A DNA stretch of 64,000 bases from Thiocapsa bogorovii (GTDB lineage Bacteria > Pseudomonadota > Gammaproteobacteria > Chromatiales > Chromatiaceae), in contig NZ_CP089309.1 in assembly GCF_021228795.1 (NCBI RefSeq), forward strand, positions 4,709,501-4,773,500. The letters are read 5' to 3'. Below are positions 8,892 through 17,362 of this stretch, piece by piece; the first letter of the stretch is position 1, and the number at the start of each line of letters is the position of its first letter. The notes beneath the pieces are model-generated. The model saw nothing but the letters and a program-made list of their open reading frames with translations. It searched no databases and was not told where the DNA came from. Position numbers and translations under genes: made by a program.

Positions 8892-9884
8892 ATGCGCTTG
8901 CATACACTGATCGCGTCAATGCTCGTGGTCGCATCGGCCTGCGCCGATCCGCTGCCCTCCTGGAACGAGGGCCCGGCCAAGCAGGCGATTACCGCATTCG
9001 TGTCGGACGTGACCGATGCATCGGGGCAGGAGTTTGTACCGCCCGCCCGCCGTATCGCGGTATTCGACAACGACGGCACCCTCTGGGTCGAGCAGCCCAT
9101 GTACACCCAGCTTGCGTTCGTCCTGGACCGGCTCCGGACGCTGGCCCCGGCGCACCCGGAGTGGAAGACCGAGCAACCCTTCAAGGCCGCGCTCGAAGGG
9201 GACATGAAAACCCTGGGCGAGGCCGGCATGGATGGCCTGATGCAGTTGCTCATGGCGACCCACGCCGGGATGACCACCGATGAGTTCGCGATGCTCGCGG
9301 CGGACTGGATCGGCGCCGCGCGCCACCCGCGGTTCGATCGGCCCTACACCGAGCTGGTCTACCAGCCCATGCTGGAGCTGCTGACCTATCTGCGCGCGAG
9401 CGGTTTCAAGACCTTCATCGTTTCCGGCGGCGGTGCGGACTTCATGCGTCCCTGGGCCGAGGGTGTCTACGGGATACCGCCGGAGCAGGTGATCGGCTCC
9501 GAGATCGCCCGGCGGTTCGAGCTGCGCGAGGGTGCGCCGGTGATCGTGCGCGAGCCCGAGGTGGCCTTCGTCGACGACAAGGCCGGCAAGCCGGTGGGCA
9601 TCCAACGCCACATCGGGCGCCGTCCGATCCTCGCCTTCGGCAACTCCGACGGAGACATCCAGATGCTGCAATGGACAACCGGCGCGCCGGGCCCGCGGCT
9701 TGGCCTGATCCTCCATCACACCGACGCCGAGCGCGAATATGCCTACGACCGAGAAAGCCATTTCGGAAAGCTCGACAAGGCACTCGAGTTGGCGCCCGAG
9801 AACGGTTGGGTGCTGGTCTCGATGAAGGACGCCTGGTCGAAGGTGTTCCCGCCGTCGCACGAGTCGTCGTCACCGGAGAAGTGA
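8892..9884 (+). CDS. Secreted HAD-superfamily phosphatase
   Basis: 330 residues from ATG 8892, chosen because GAGGAGG sits at 8879-8885, six bases upstream; an in-frame ATG five codons earlier would overlap this ribosome site. The N-terminus is a signal peptide ending ASA-CADP. HAD motifs are complete: motif I FDNDGT (about residues 58-63), motif II SGGG (about 177), and motif III/IV FGNSDGD (about 249). The closest type is the phosphoserine-phosphatase-like group of periplasmic HAD enzymes. It lies between a sulfatase and DUF3300/DUF2950 genes in the same direction. Substrate unknown. Confidence 0.85.
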   Translation: MRLHTLIASMLVVASACADPLPSWNEGPAKQAITAFVSDVTDASGQEFVPPARRIAVFDNDGTLWVEQPMYTQLAFVLDRLRTLAPAHPEWKTEQPFKAALEGDMKTLGEAGMDGLMQLLMATHAGMTTDEFAMLAADWIGAARHPRFDRPYTELVYQPMLELLTYLRASGFKTFIVSGGGADFMRPWAEGVYGIPPEQVIGSEIARRFELREGAPVIVREPEVAFVDDKAGKPVGIQRHIGRRPILAFGNSDGDIQMLQWTTGAPGPRLGLILHHTDAEREYAYDRESHFGKLDKALELAPENGWVLVSMKDAWSKVFPPSHESSSPEK

Positions 9885-9946
9885 GTTTTCGTTGCCTTGA
9901 TCTCAAACCAAGCGCCGGGAGAGCGCACACCATCGCGAGGACATCC

Positions 9947-11515
9947 ATGCGGAACCTAGGGTACCGCCTCGGCCGATCGCTGGCCCCAATCATTGTCGCC
10001 GTCTGCGTCGCCGTCACAGTGCCGTTCGCGCTCGGAGCGGAGTCGACCGCGCCCCCGGACGAGACCTTCCCCGCCGAGCAGATCGAGCAACTCGTCGCGC
10101 CCATTGCACTCTATCCCGATGCGCTGATTGCCCAGATCCTCATGGCCAGCACCTACCCGCTGGACGTGGTGCAGGCGACGCGTTGGCTCGATGACCAGGA
10201 CGATCTCAAAGACGAGGCCCTCGATCAGGCGGTCAAGGAGCAGCCATGGGACGACAGCGTCAAAGCGCTGGTCTTCTTCCCGAGCGTGCTCGAGTTCATG
10301 AGCGACAACCTCGACTGGACTCAAGACTTGGGCGATGCGGTGCTGGCCCAGCAGGGCGAGGTGACCGACACCATTCAGCGCTTGCGGGGCGAAGCCGAGG
10401 AGGCGGGTGCGCTCGCCGACAACGACCAGCAGCGTGTCGAGAAGTCCGGCGACACCATCATCATCCAGCCCGCGGAACCGGAGGTGGTCTATGTGCCCAC
10501 CTACGACCCCGTCAGGGTCTACGGGGAGAGCAGTCCGCCGGCGCAGTCGTATTACCCGGAGGCCTACGCCGATGCGACCGCCAGTTACGAGGCCGGTTTC
10601 GCGGCGGGTCAGGCCGCTGAGGCGTCATCGTCGAGCACGGCCGACACCGGTTCAGGCAGCCTGATCAATTTTGGACTAGGCGCCGTCGCCGGGGGACTCC
10701 TCACCGCCGCCATCATGTGGGACAACGATGACGACTGGAACGACCGGCTCTACTACGGTGGTCCTGGCTATTACGGTGCCCCGAGCTACTGGGGCCGGTC
10801 CGCCTACTGGAACAACAACGGCTGGCGCGAGCCGGTCAACATCAATATCGACCGAACCCGCAACATCGACATCGACCGCAACGTCGAGCGTGGCGACATC
10901 AACGTCAACCGCGGCATTGTCGGCAACGAGGTCAAAAAGTGGGAGCACAACCCCGAGCGGCGCGGCGGGGTGCGTTACCGGGATTCGTCCACCGAGAAGC
11001 GGTTTGCCGCCAAGCGCACCGAGGGCCCCGTGAGTCGGGACCAGGCACGCGGACGCGTGAAGGGCGCAGAGCGCCCGCTCAAGGCCCCCGGACTGGATCA
11101 AGTCAAGCGCGAGGGTGCCGCGAGCGGCAAGATGGCAGAGCTCAAGGACAAGCGCCCGGCCGCGGGCGAGGCCCGTGCCAAGGTGCAGGCCAAGGCCCCG
11201 GCGGTGAAGGCCAAGGCTCCGGCGGCCAAGGTCAAGACCAAACCCAAGGTTCAGGCGGCGGCCGCCAAGAAACGCCCGGTCAACCGCGATGTCAAGCGTC
11301 CGGCGGTCGCGCAGGCGAAGCGCCCGGTCAAGGCCGTATCCAAACCCTTGGAAAAGCGTCCCGCGGCAGGGGGTTCCAAACCCAAGGCGAGCGCCTTCAA
11401 GGCCGGCAAACCGGCGGCGGCGCGTGCGGCCAGCAACCGCGGTGGGGCCAGTCGGGCCAAGGCGGCCAACCGAGGCGGAGGCGGTGCCCGGGCCGGCGGG
11501 ATCAAACGGCGCTGA
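9947..11515 (+). CDS. DUF3300 secreted protein with basic Ala/Lys/Pro-rich tail
   Basis: 522 residues. A signal peptide (residues 1-30, ending FALGAE) precedes the DUF3300 domain, recognised by EQLVAPIALYPDALIAQILMAS, DWTQDLGDAVLAQ and EVVYVPTYDP. A Gly-rich hydrophobic segment and a Tyr/Gly/Asn-rich stretch follow, then NINIDRTRNIDIDRNV and about 180 residues rich in Lys, Ala and Pro that are probably disordered and strongly cationic. DUF3300 proteins are secreted and uncharacterised. The gene is followed by DUF2950, its common neighbour. The cationic tail suggests interaction with cell wall or other polyanions. Confidence 0.85.
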   Translation: MRNLGYRLGRSLAPIIVAVCVAVTVPFALGAESTAPPDETFPAEQIEQLVAPIALYPDALIAQILMASTYPLDVVQATRWLDDQDDLKDEALDQAVKEQPWDDSVKALVFFPSVLEFMSDNLDWTQDLGDAVLAQQGEVTDTIQRLRGEAEEAGALADNDQQRVEKSGDTIIIQPAEPEVVYVPTYDPVRVYGESSPPAQSYYPEAYADATASYEAGFAAGQAAEASSSSTADTGSGSLINFGLGAVAGGLLTAAIMWDNDDDWNDRLYYGGPGYYGAPSYWGRSAYWNNNGWREPVNINIDRTRNIDIDRNVERGDINVNRGIVGNEVKKWEHNPERRGGVRYRDSSTEKRFAAKRTEGPVSRDQARGRVKGAERPLKAPGLDQVKREGAASGKMAELKDKRPAAGEARAKVQAKAPAVKAKAPAAKVKTKPKVQAAAAKKRPVNRDVKRPAVAQAKRPVKAVSKPLEKRPAAGGSKPKASAFKAGKPAAARAASNRGGASRAKAANRGGGGARAGGIKRR

Positions 11516-11622
11516 CGGCGGTGCGCCTGGTTGCGCCGGGACCTTTGTTGTCATGCATGCCGGCGAGATACGAGCGAACCCCCCGATCAGCCTATCTTGC
11601 CTCTCGATGCGGAACGGAGATT

Positions 11623-12588
11623 ATGAAGAAGATCACTTTGCTGCTGGCCGTCTTGATCGCCTCCTGGCTGTGTATCGCCGTCTCGGCCGCGGAGGATGCC
11701 CCGCCCCCGGCGGAGGTGTCCGATGTCGAGGTGCCTGTCCAACCTCCGATGCATTTCGAGACTCCGGACGCCGCCGTGATGGCCTTGATCGACGCGTCCG
11801 AAGCAGAGGGTCGGGATGCCCTCTACGCGGTGCTCGGGTCCGACCTCGACGAGCTGGTGTCCGGCGACCCGGTCGCGGACGCCGCCGATCGCCGGAGCTT
11901 CGTGGAATTGGCGCGCGAGGAGGCTGATCTCGAAGACGAGACCGAGGACAGCGCTATCCTCTCGATCGGACCGGACGACTGGCCGTTCCCGATCCCCTTG
12001 GCCAAGGACGACCAGGGCTGGTATTTCGACACCCGGGCGGGTCTGGAGGAGTTGCTTGACCGCCGCGTCGGCCTCAACGAGCTGCACGCCGTCGCGACCG
12101 CCCGTGCCTTCGTCGATGCCGAGCGCGAGTACGCCGCCGCCGACCCGAACGGCGACGGCATCGGCGTCTATGCATCGCGCTTGTGGAGCACCGAGGGCAA
12201 ACGCGACGGACTCTATTGGCCGACGAAAAAGGGCGAGCCTGATAGCCCGATGGGTCCGCTGGTCGGCGAGGCGGTCGACGAGGGCTACCGGACCGGCGAG
12301 GCAGGGCAGCAGCCGCGTCCCTATCACGGCTATTACTTTAGGATCCTGACGGCTCAAGGGCCCGCTGCGCCCGGTGGTGCCCGGAGCTATCTCGAGGACG
12401 GCCGCCTCGTCGGAGGGTTCGGTCTGGTCGCTTGGCCGGCGAGTTACGGCAACTCCGGCATCATGAGCTTCCAGGTCAACCAACGTGGCGTCGTCTACGA
12501 GGCGGACTTGGGGGACGACACCGCTAGCGTCGCCGCGTCGATCGATGCCTATGATCCCGGCAACGGGTGGGAGCCTGTCGTGGACTGA
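11623..12588 (+). CDS. DUF2950 secreted protein
   Basis: 321 residues with a signal peptide ending AVSAAED. DUF2950 features are present: the FETPDAAVMALIDASEA opening, GWYFDTRAGLEELLDRRVG, the RAFVDAEREYAAADPNGDG core, and the GYYFRILTAQG and GGFGLVAWP boxes near the end. The start is the ATG at 11623 with GGAACGGAG just upstream. Function is not established; pairing with DUF3300 is recurrent, so the two probably act together in the periplasm. Confidence 0.88.
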   Translation: MKKITLLLAVLIASWLCIAVSAAEDAPPPAEVSDVEVPVQPPMHFETPDAAVMALIDASEAEGRDALYAVLGSDLDELVSGDPVADAADRRSFVELAREEADLEDETEDSAILSIGPDDWPFPIPLAKDDQGWYFDTRAGLEELLDRRVGLNELHAVATARAFVDAEREYAAADPNGDGIGVYASRLWSTEGKRDGLYWPTKKGEPDSPMGPLVGEAVDEGYRTGEAGQQPRPYHGYYFRILTAQGPAAPGGARSYLEDGRLVGGFGLVAWPASYGNSGIMSFQVNQRGVVYEADLGDDTASVAASIDAYDPGNGWEPVVD

Positions 12589-12734
12589 TCAATACGGTCG
12601 TTCGGTCCGCGGCACGCCGCGGGCAAGCGACGGCAAGTGTTTTGCTTGTAGTGTTGCCATCAACCGCCACTCTGCCCCATGGTAGGCCCTTCGGCGGCGT
12701 TCCGGGAGCCGCGGTCTCAGGGGAGCCTTGATGG

Positions 12735-14372
12735 ATGATTGACACGATCAGTTGGTTGGCCATCGCCTTCGGGGCCGGTCTGGTGGCGCGGCAGATGGGT
12801 TTGCCGCCGCTCGTGGGTTATCTGGTGGCCGGCTTCGGACTGCACGCTTTCGGTGCGGAGTCGACCCCGATGGTCAACACCCTGTCCGATCTGGGTGTGA
12901 CCCTTCTGCTCTTCACCATCGGTCTGAAGTTGAAGTTGAAGAGTTTGGCCGAGCCTCAGGTCTGGGGCGTGGCCTCGATTCACATGATTGCCTTCGTCGG
13001 CCTGGTCGTTCCCGTTTTGCTGTCCTTGGGTTCGCTCGGCTTGCCCCATCTGGATGCGGTCGGACACCGCGAGGCCATCGTCCTGGCCTTTGCGCTGAGT
13101 TTTTCGAGCACCGTGTTCGCGGTCAAGGTGCTCGAGGAGAAGGGCGAGATGGGCTCGCTCTACGGCACCATCGCGATCGGGATTCTGATCGTTCAGGATT
13201 TGGCCGCGGTGCTGTTCTTGGCCTTCTCGATGGGTAAGGTGCCGACGCTCTGGTCATTGCTGCTCCTGGCCCTGATCCCCTTGCGCGGCGTCATCGGCCG
13301 GGTGCTGGATCGCTCCGGACACGGCGAGCTCCTGCTCCTGTTCGGGATCACCTTCGGCCTTGGTGGTGCCCAGCTCTTCGAGTTTCTGCATATCAAGGGC
13401 GACCTCGGGGCCCTGCTGCTCGGGGTGCTGATCGCTCCCCATGCCAAGTCGGGCGAGTTGGCGAAGACGCTCCTCGGGCTCAAGGATCTCTTTCTGGTCG
13501 GTTTCTTTCTGAGCATCGGATTGACCGCGGCGCCGAGTATGGACATGGCGCCTGTGGTCCTGGTGCTGCTGTTGGTGCTGATCGCGAAGGGATTCTTGTT
13601 CGAGCAACTCCTGTTGGTCTTTCGGCTGCGTGCCCGCACTGCACTGCTCGGGACCCTATCGCTCGCGAGCTACAGTGAGTTCGGTTTGATCGTTGCCGCC
13701 ATCGCCCAGGAGTCGGGCTGGCTGTCCGCGGACTGGCTCGCCATCGTCGCCATCACCGTCGGCTTGTCCTTGGTCATCGCCTCCTGGCTCAACGCGCGCT
13801 CTCATAATCTCTACGAGTTGTTCAGCGATCGGCTGCGACGCCAAGAGCGCAGGGTACGCTTGCCGGTCGAGCGCGAGATCGATCCCGCGGACGCCAACGC
13901 GATGATCATCGGAATGGGGCGCGTCGGCACCGGCGCCTACGACACGCTGACGATGGACAAGGGACTCAAGCCCGTCGGTATCGATGCGGACCCGGATGCC
14001 GTCGCGCGGCACTCGGCAAGCGGTCGCAATGTCGTCCAGGGCAGCGCCACGGACGCCGATTTCTGGCATCGTCTGCATCTGGACGACGGTCATATCAAGC
14101 TGGTGCTGTTGGCAATGCCGCAGGTGTCGGAAAACGTCTTTGCCGCCGAGCACCTGATCAAGGAAGGCTTCGCGGGCACCATCGGTGCCATCGCGAAGTT
14201 TCCCGATGACGAGGCGATCCTGCGCGCCGCCGGCGTCAGCCAGGTCTTCAACCTTTATGCCGAGGCCGGTGCCGGTTTCGCCCAACACGTCTGTACCGGA
14301 CGCGGACGCGAGGTCGAGGATCGAATCTCCCGAATGCCGGGCACGGCGGCCGGCGTCGATGGCGCGAGATGA
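12735..14372 (+). CDS. CPA2-family cation/proton antiporter with TrkA-N domain
   Basis: 545 residues. The first 370 residues hold about 12 membrane helices with the Na/H-exchanger pattern (GLPPLVGYLVAGFGL, LGVTLLLFTIGLKLK, SFSSTVFAVKVLEEKGE, IVQDLAAV). From about residue 385 a soluble Rossmann domain begins with IIGMGRVGTGAYDTL, the nucleotide-binding TrkA-N/RCK module that gates KefB/YbaL-type transporters. It would exchange K+ or Na+ for protons. The gene stands alone; a strong purine run (GGGGAG) precedes the start. A pair of palindromic repeats follows its stop after 12 bases. Confidence 0.86.
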   Translation: MIDTISWLAIAFGAGLVARQMGLPPLVGYLVAGFGLHAFGAESTPMVNTLSDLGVTLLLFTIGLKLKLKSLAEPQVWGVASIHMIAFVGLVVPVLLSLGSLGLPHLDAVGHREAIVLAFALSFSSTVFAVKVLEEKGEMGSLYGTIAIGILIVQDLAAVLFLAFSMGKVPTLWSLLLLALIPLRGVIGRVLDRSGHGELLLLFGITFGLGGAQLFEFLHIKGDLGALLLGVLIAPHAKSGELAKTLLGLKDLFLVGFFLSIGLTAAPSMDMAPVVLVLLLVLIAKGFLFEQLLLVFRLRARTALLGTLSLASYSEFGLIVAAIAQESGWLSADWLAIVAITVGLSLVIASWLNARSHNLYELFSDRLRRQERRVRLPVEREIDPADANAMIIGMGRVGTGAYDTLTMDKGLKPVGIDADPDAVARHSASGRNVVQGSATDADFWHRLHLDDGHIKLVLLAMPQVSENVFAAEHLIKEGFAGTIGAIAKFPDDEAILRAAGVSQVFNLYAEAGAGFAQHVCTGRGREVEDRISRMPGTAAGVDGAR

Positions 14373-14384
14373 AATAACCTTACT

Positions 14385-14576
14385 CAAACCGCGCCCAGAG
14401 CGAGAAACGTCGTTTTGTGGCTTTCTCCAGCTTTGCGCCATGACCGACGTCTCGGTGAGGCGCGGTTTAAGATATTAAAAAATATCAATTTCTAAACCGC
14501 GTCTCACTGGGATCGAGGATATCTCCGAAGCCAAACTGACAATGAAAACGACGCATGTCGTTCTCGACGCGGTTTA
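14385..14576. repeat. Paired 84/85-bp palindromes with 23-nt linker
   Basis: The first unit, 14385-14469, has ends CAAACCGCGCC/GGCGCGGTTTA. The second, 14493-14576, has perfect ends TAAACCGCGTC/GACGCGGTTTA. The linker 14470-14492 is A+T-rich and itself dyad (GATATT-AAA-AATATC). The second unit is about 80% identical by eye to 23863-23946. Its last three bases, read on the minus strand, are the TAA stop of the AhpD-like gene. Confidence 0.88.
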
Positions 14577-15146
14577 GGCACTCATGGCCAGGGGAGGGCC
14601 GTCCAAGGCATCTACGAGATGTGGGATTTGCGACAAGGCCGGTGCGCCGTCCATGAGTAGGGCGATCGGCATGACCTCGAAGATCTCCTCGGGCGGCGCA
14701 CCGAAATCGAGCGCAGCACGTGCGTGCAGGTGGATATGGTCGCGGCGTTGCTCCACGAGCGCGATGCCCAGCGCGATCAGCTCGCGGACATGATGCTGGA
14801 TCGGTCCGCGCCCGAGGACGTATTCACGCCAGGAATCCTCCCAGGAGTCCCACATCTCGCCGCCTTCACGCGGGCTCGCCTTGAGAAAGAGTGCGATCTT
14901 GCGGACCTGCGTGAGCTCGCCGGGCATGACATGCAGCCGGATAGCCTCCTTCGTGTGGATGTCGATGCAGCGTCGGCACTGCTTCGTTAGGGCCATGCCC
15001 AATGTGATCAGCTCTTTGTTTTTCCGATCGATGATGCCCTTGCGGGTACTGACCTGAGACATCTCGCTGATGATCTCGAGGAACTCCTCGAGGCCGTACT
15101 CGCGGGCGCGGGTCAGGGACTGCTTGAAGGTGTCGATACTGCTCAT
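14574..15146 (-). CDS. Carboxymuconolactone decarboxylase/AhpD-like tandem-domain protein
   Basis: 190 residues made of two CMD repeats. The first repeat has the redox motif CRRCIDIH (Cys57, Cys60, His64) typical of AhpD-like alkylhydroperoxidases. The second keeps the helix pattern (IALGIALVEQRRDHIHLHAR) but lacks both cysteines, so only one catalytic site is likely. Its stop codon TAA is contributed by the outer end of a palindromic repeat, so the C-terminus LAMSA may be a replaced ending. It probably handles peroxides or serves as a stress oxidoreductase. Confidence 0.82.
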   Translation of the reverse strand: MSSIDTFKQSLTRAREYGLEEFLEIISEMSQVSTRKGIIDRKNKELITLGMALTKQCRRCIDIHTKEAIRLHVMPGELTQVRKIALFLKASPREGGEMWDSWEDSWREYVLGRGPIQHHVRELIALGIALVEQRRDHIHLHARAALDFGAPPEEIFEVMPIALLMDGAPALSQIPHLVDALDGPPLAMSA

Positions 15147-15319
15147 ATGCGTTGCTGCCGATGTGTGCGTGAAAAGGTGTTGGGACCGTAAGGTCCATTA
15201 GAGAATTAGCAACTATTGTACCGTAAATGGTGCGGTGCAGCAGGGGCCGGCGCATCCGAGGCGAGGTTTTTTCGAGCCGAGCGACGCGAGCGATTCTTTC
15301 TTGCTCCCGCGGGGGGGCG

Positions 15320-15385
15320 GGTGGACGAGCGAGAGCGAAGTCCACCGTCTGCGTCGGTGCTGATGGACTGCGCTGCGCATCGGCG
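15320..15385. repeat. GGTGGAC-type palindromic repeat, partial copy
   Basis: GGTGGACGAGCG...AGTCCACC followed by GGACTGCGCTGCGC matches the element at 62406-62484 in both arms. It lies in the 299-bp spacer between the divergent AhpD-like gene and the metal-efflux genes; I see no gene in that spacer. Confidence 0.6.
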
Positions 15386-15445
15386 ACGTGCCCGTCGATC
15401 GCTATCTCGCTTGCGCGATCCTGGTGCCGGGCCCATATTCACGGC

Positions 15446-15814
15446 ATGCGCCGCGCTCATCCCGCCACCGCCGTTCTGATCCTCTTCTGCCTCCTGGCAT
15501 TCCAGGCGCAGACCTGGGCGCGTGTTGCGCTGCCCTGCGAGCATGCGGCCGAGCTCGTGGATGGTTGTCCCATGCACGGCTCATCCCTCGCCCAAGGCGA
15601 TCCGCGGTCCATGCCGGGAGAGGCGGACGCTTCTCTCTTCGACTGTGCGAAGTGCGCCTTGGCCTATGCGCTCGGTGCGCTGCAGGTCGCCCCGGCCGCT
15701 GATCCGGCACGCCTGGCTCCGTCCGTTTCTGTTCCCGAACTCGGGTCGGATGATCACTTCTACCGATTCTTCCCCGAGGGGCTCGTCCGTCCGCCCCGTC
15801 CTCACCTCGTCTGA
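15446..15814 (+). CDS. Small Cys/His-containing periplasmic protein of a metal-efflux cluster
   Basis: 122 residues with a signal peptide (LILFCLLAFQAQTWA). The mature part has candidate metal ligands CEH (31-33), CPMH (41-44) and CAKC (67-70) and ends in HFYRFFPEGLVRPPRPHLV. This resembles the small DUF2946/CzcI/CopL-like proteins encoded in front of RND metal pumps. It is 114 bases upstream of the membrane-fusion gene. No strong ribosome site precedes ATG 15446, so the start is less certain. Probable role: periplasmic Cu or Ag binding or sensing. Confidence 0.65.
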   Translation: MRRAHPATAVLILFCLLAFQAQTWARVALPCEHAAELVDGCPMHGSSLAQGDPRSMPGEADASLFDCAKCALAYALGALQVAPAADPARLAPSVSVPELGSDDHFYRFFPEGLVRPPRPHLV

Positions 15815-15928
15815 TCTTCGGCCGACCCGGAGTCGAGCCCGCAGTCGACCGCAAACTCCCTGCGGCCGTCTTCCGTTCGATACCCCTTCCGGGCGGCATC
15901 CGTCATTCAGACGTCGGAGGCGACGAGC

Positions 15929-17311
15929 ATGTCTGTTGTCGATCGAACACAAACCCAGGGCCGTATGCGACGGCTCCGGGTCGGGTTTCTTTTCGCACTG
16001 ATCGCCGCCGGTCTTTTGGCCGGCTGCGAAGTGGCCCAGCCGCCGACCCCGTCCGCCGGCGGCACCGAGGGCGAGAACGGGGTCGAGACGCAGGCCGAGA
16101 GCGAACGCCTCGCCGATGCCACGGTTGAGTCCGCCATGGAGCATGCCCTCAAGCACCTGGACCCCAAGTACGTGTGCCCGATGCATCCCCGGATCGTGCG
16201 GGACAAGCCGGGCAGCTGCCCGATCTGCGGCATGGATCTGGTCGAGAAGCTGATGGATCCGACGGTCGGTAAGTACCCGGAGGTCGAGCTCCGTCCTGCG
16301 GTGATGCAGAACCTGGGGGTGCGCACCGGAACGGTGGAGCGCGGGACACTCTGGAAATACATCCGCACGGTCGGACGGGTGGAGTTCGACGAGACCCGCC
16401 TGGCACACATCCACCCGCGCGCCGAGGGTTGGATCGAGGATCTGCAGTTGCGCGCCGAGGGCGAGCGGGTCACCAAGGGTCAGGATCTGGCCGAGATCTA
16501 TGCGCCGGCGATGCTCTCGGCACAGGTGGATTTTCTCCAAGCGCTGGAGCCGCAGCCGCGCGGCGTGTCTCAGGTCAAAGCCGACAAGGCACGCAATCTG
16601 CTGCGTCTGCTGGACATCCCGGAGGATGTGATCCGGGAGATCGAGAAGCAACGCGAGCCACGCAACAGGCTGCCGATCCGCGCCCCGATCGACGGCATCG
16701 TCATCGGGTTGAAGGCCCGCCAGGGTATGTATGTCACGCCCGAGACCGAGATGTTCACCATCGCCGATCTCAGTCGGGTCTGGGTCATGGTCGATGTCTT
16801 CGAGGCCCAGATCGACTGGCTTGCGCCAGGACTGACCGCCGAGATCCGGGTTCCGGCGCGCCCGGGCAAGGTGTGGGAGGGGAAGGTCGACTATCTCTAT
16901 CCGGAGCTCGATCCGAAAACCCGAACGCTGCGCGTACGGTTGGTTTTCGACAACGCCGATCTCGCGCTCAAGCCCAACATGTTCGCCGACGTGGTCATCT
17001 ACGGCGGACCCAAGCGCGACGTGCTCAAGATCCCGGCCGAGGCCATGATCGTCACCGGCGAGCGCGCGACCGTGGTCAAGGTCGTCGAGGAGGGGCGTTT
17101 TCAGCCGGTCGACGTCGTCGCGGGGATGGAGCGTGCCGGCGAGGTGGAGATCCTCTCGGGGCTCGAGGAGGGCGATCGAATCGTCCTCTCGGGTCAGTTC
17201 CTGATCGACTCTGAATCCAGCCTGCAGGCGAGCTTCATGCGCTTCCCCGTCGCAGAGGCCTCGGGGACGGAGCCCTCCGAGACGTCCGGAGGTGGACATG
17301 CGCACCACTAG
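15929..17311 (+). CDS. cusB: Cu/Ag efflux membrane-fusion protein, CusB-type
   Basis: 460 residues. The lipobox LLAGC puts acylated Cys at 33. Residues about 82-105 form a heavy-metal-binding domain with YVCPMHP and CPICGMDL, the hallmark of CusB/SilB-like adaptors. The barrel-sandwich and beta-barrel part follows (RIHPRAEGWIEDL-type strand, LPIRAPIDGIVIGLKARQG, DLSRVWVMVDVFEAQ). It would bridge the RND pump and an outer-membrane channel in the periplasm. CGGAGG at 15915-15920 supports the ATG at 15929. The gene ends in a His-rich GGGHAHH tail, and the pump gene follows after 51 bases. No outer-membrane factor gene is in the window. Confidence 0.85.
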   Translation: MSVVDRTQTQGRMRRLRVGFLFALIAAGLLAGCEVAQPPTPSAGGTEGENGVETQAESERLADATVESAMEHALKHLDPKYVCPMHPRIVRDKPGSCPICGMDLVEKLMDPTVGKYPEVELRPAVMQNLGVRTGTVERGTLWKYIRTVGRVEFDETRLAHIHPRAEGWIEDLQLRAEGERVTKGQDLAEIYAPAMLSAQVDFLQALEPQPRGVSQVKADKARNLLRLLDIPEDVIREIEKQREPRNRLPIRAPIDGIVIGLKARQGMYVTPETEMFTIADLSRVWVMVDVFEAQIDWLAPGLTAEIRVPARPGKVWEGKVDYLYPELDPKTRTLRVRLVFDNADLALKPNMFADVVIYGGPKRDVLKIPAEAMIVTGERATVVKVVEEGRFQPVDVVAGMERAGEVEILSGLEEGDRIVLSGQFLIDSESSLQASFMRFPVAEASGTEPSETSGGGHAHH

Positions 17312-17362
17312 TCGTCGTCTGCGTCGCGATCGCCGCCGGGCCGCCGTCGGGAGTCCGCCGCG

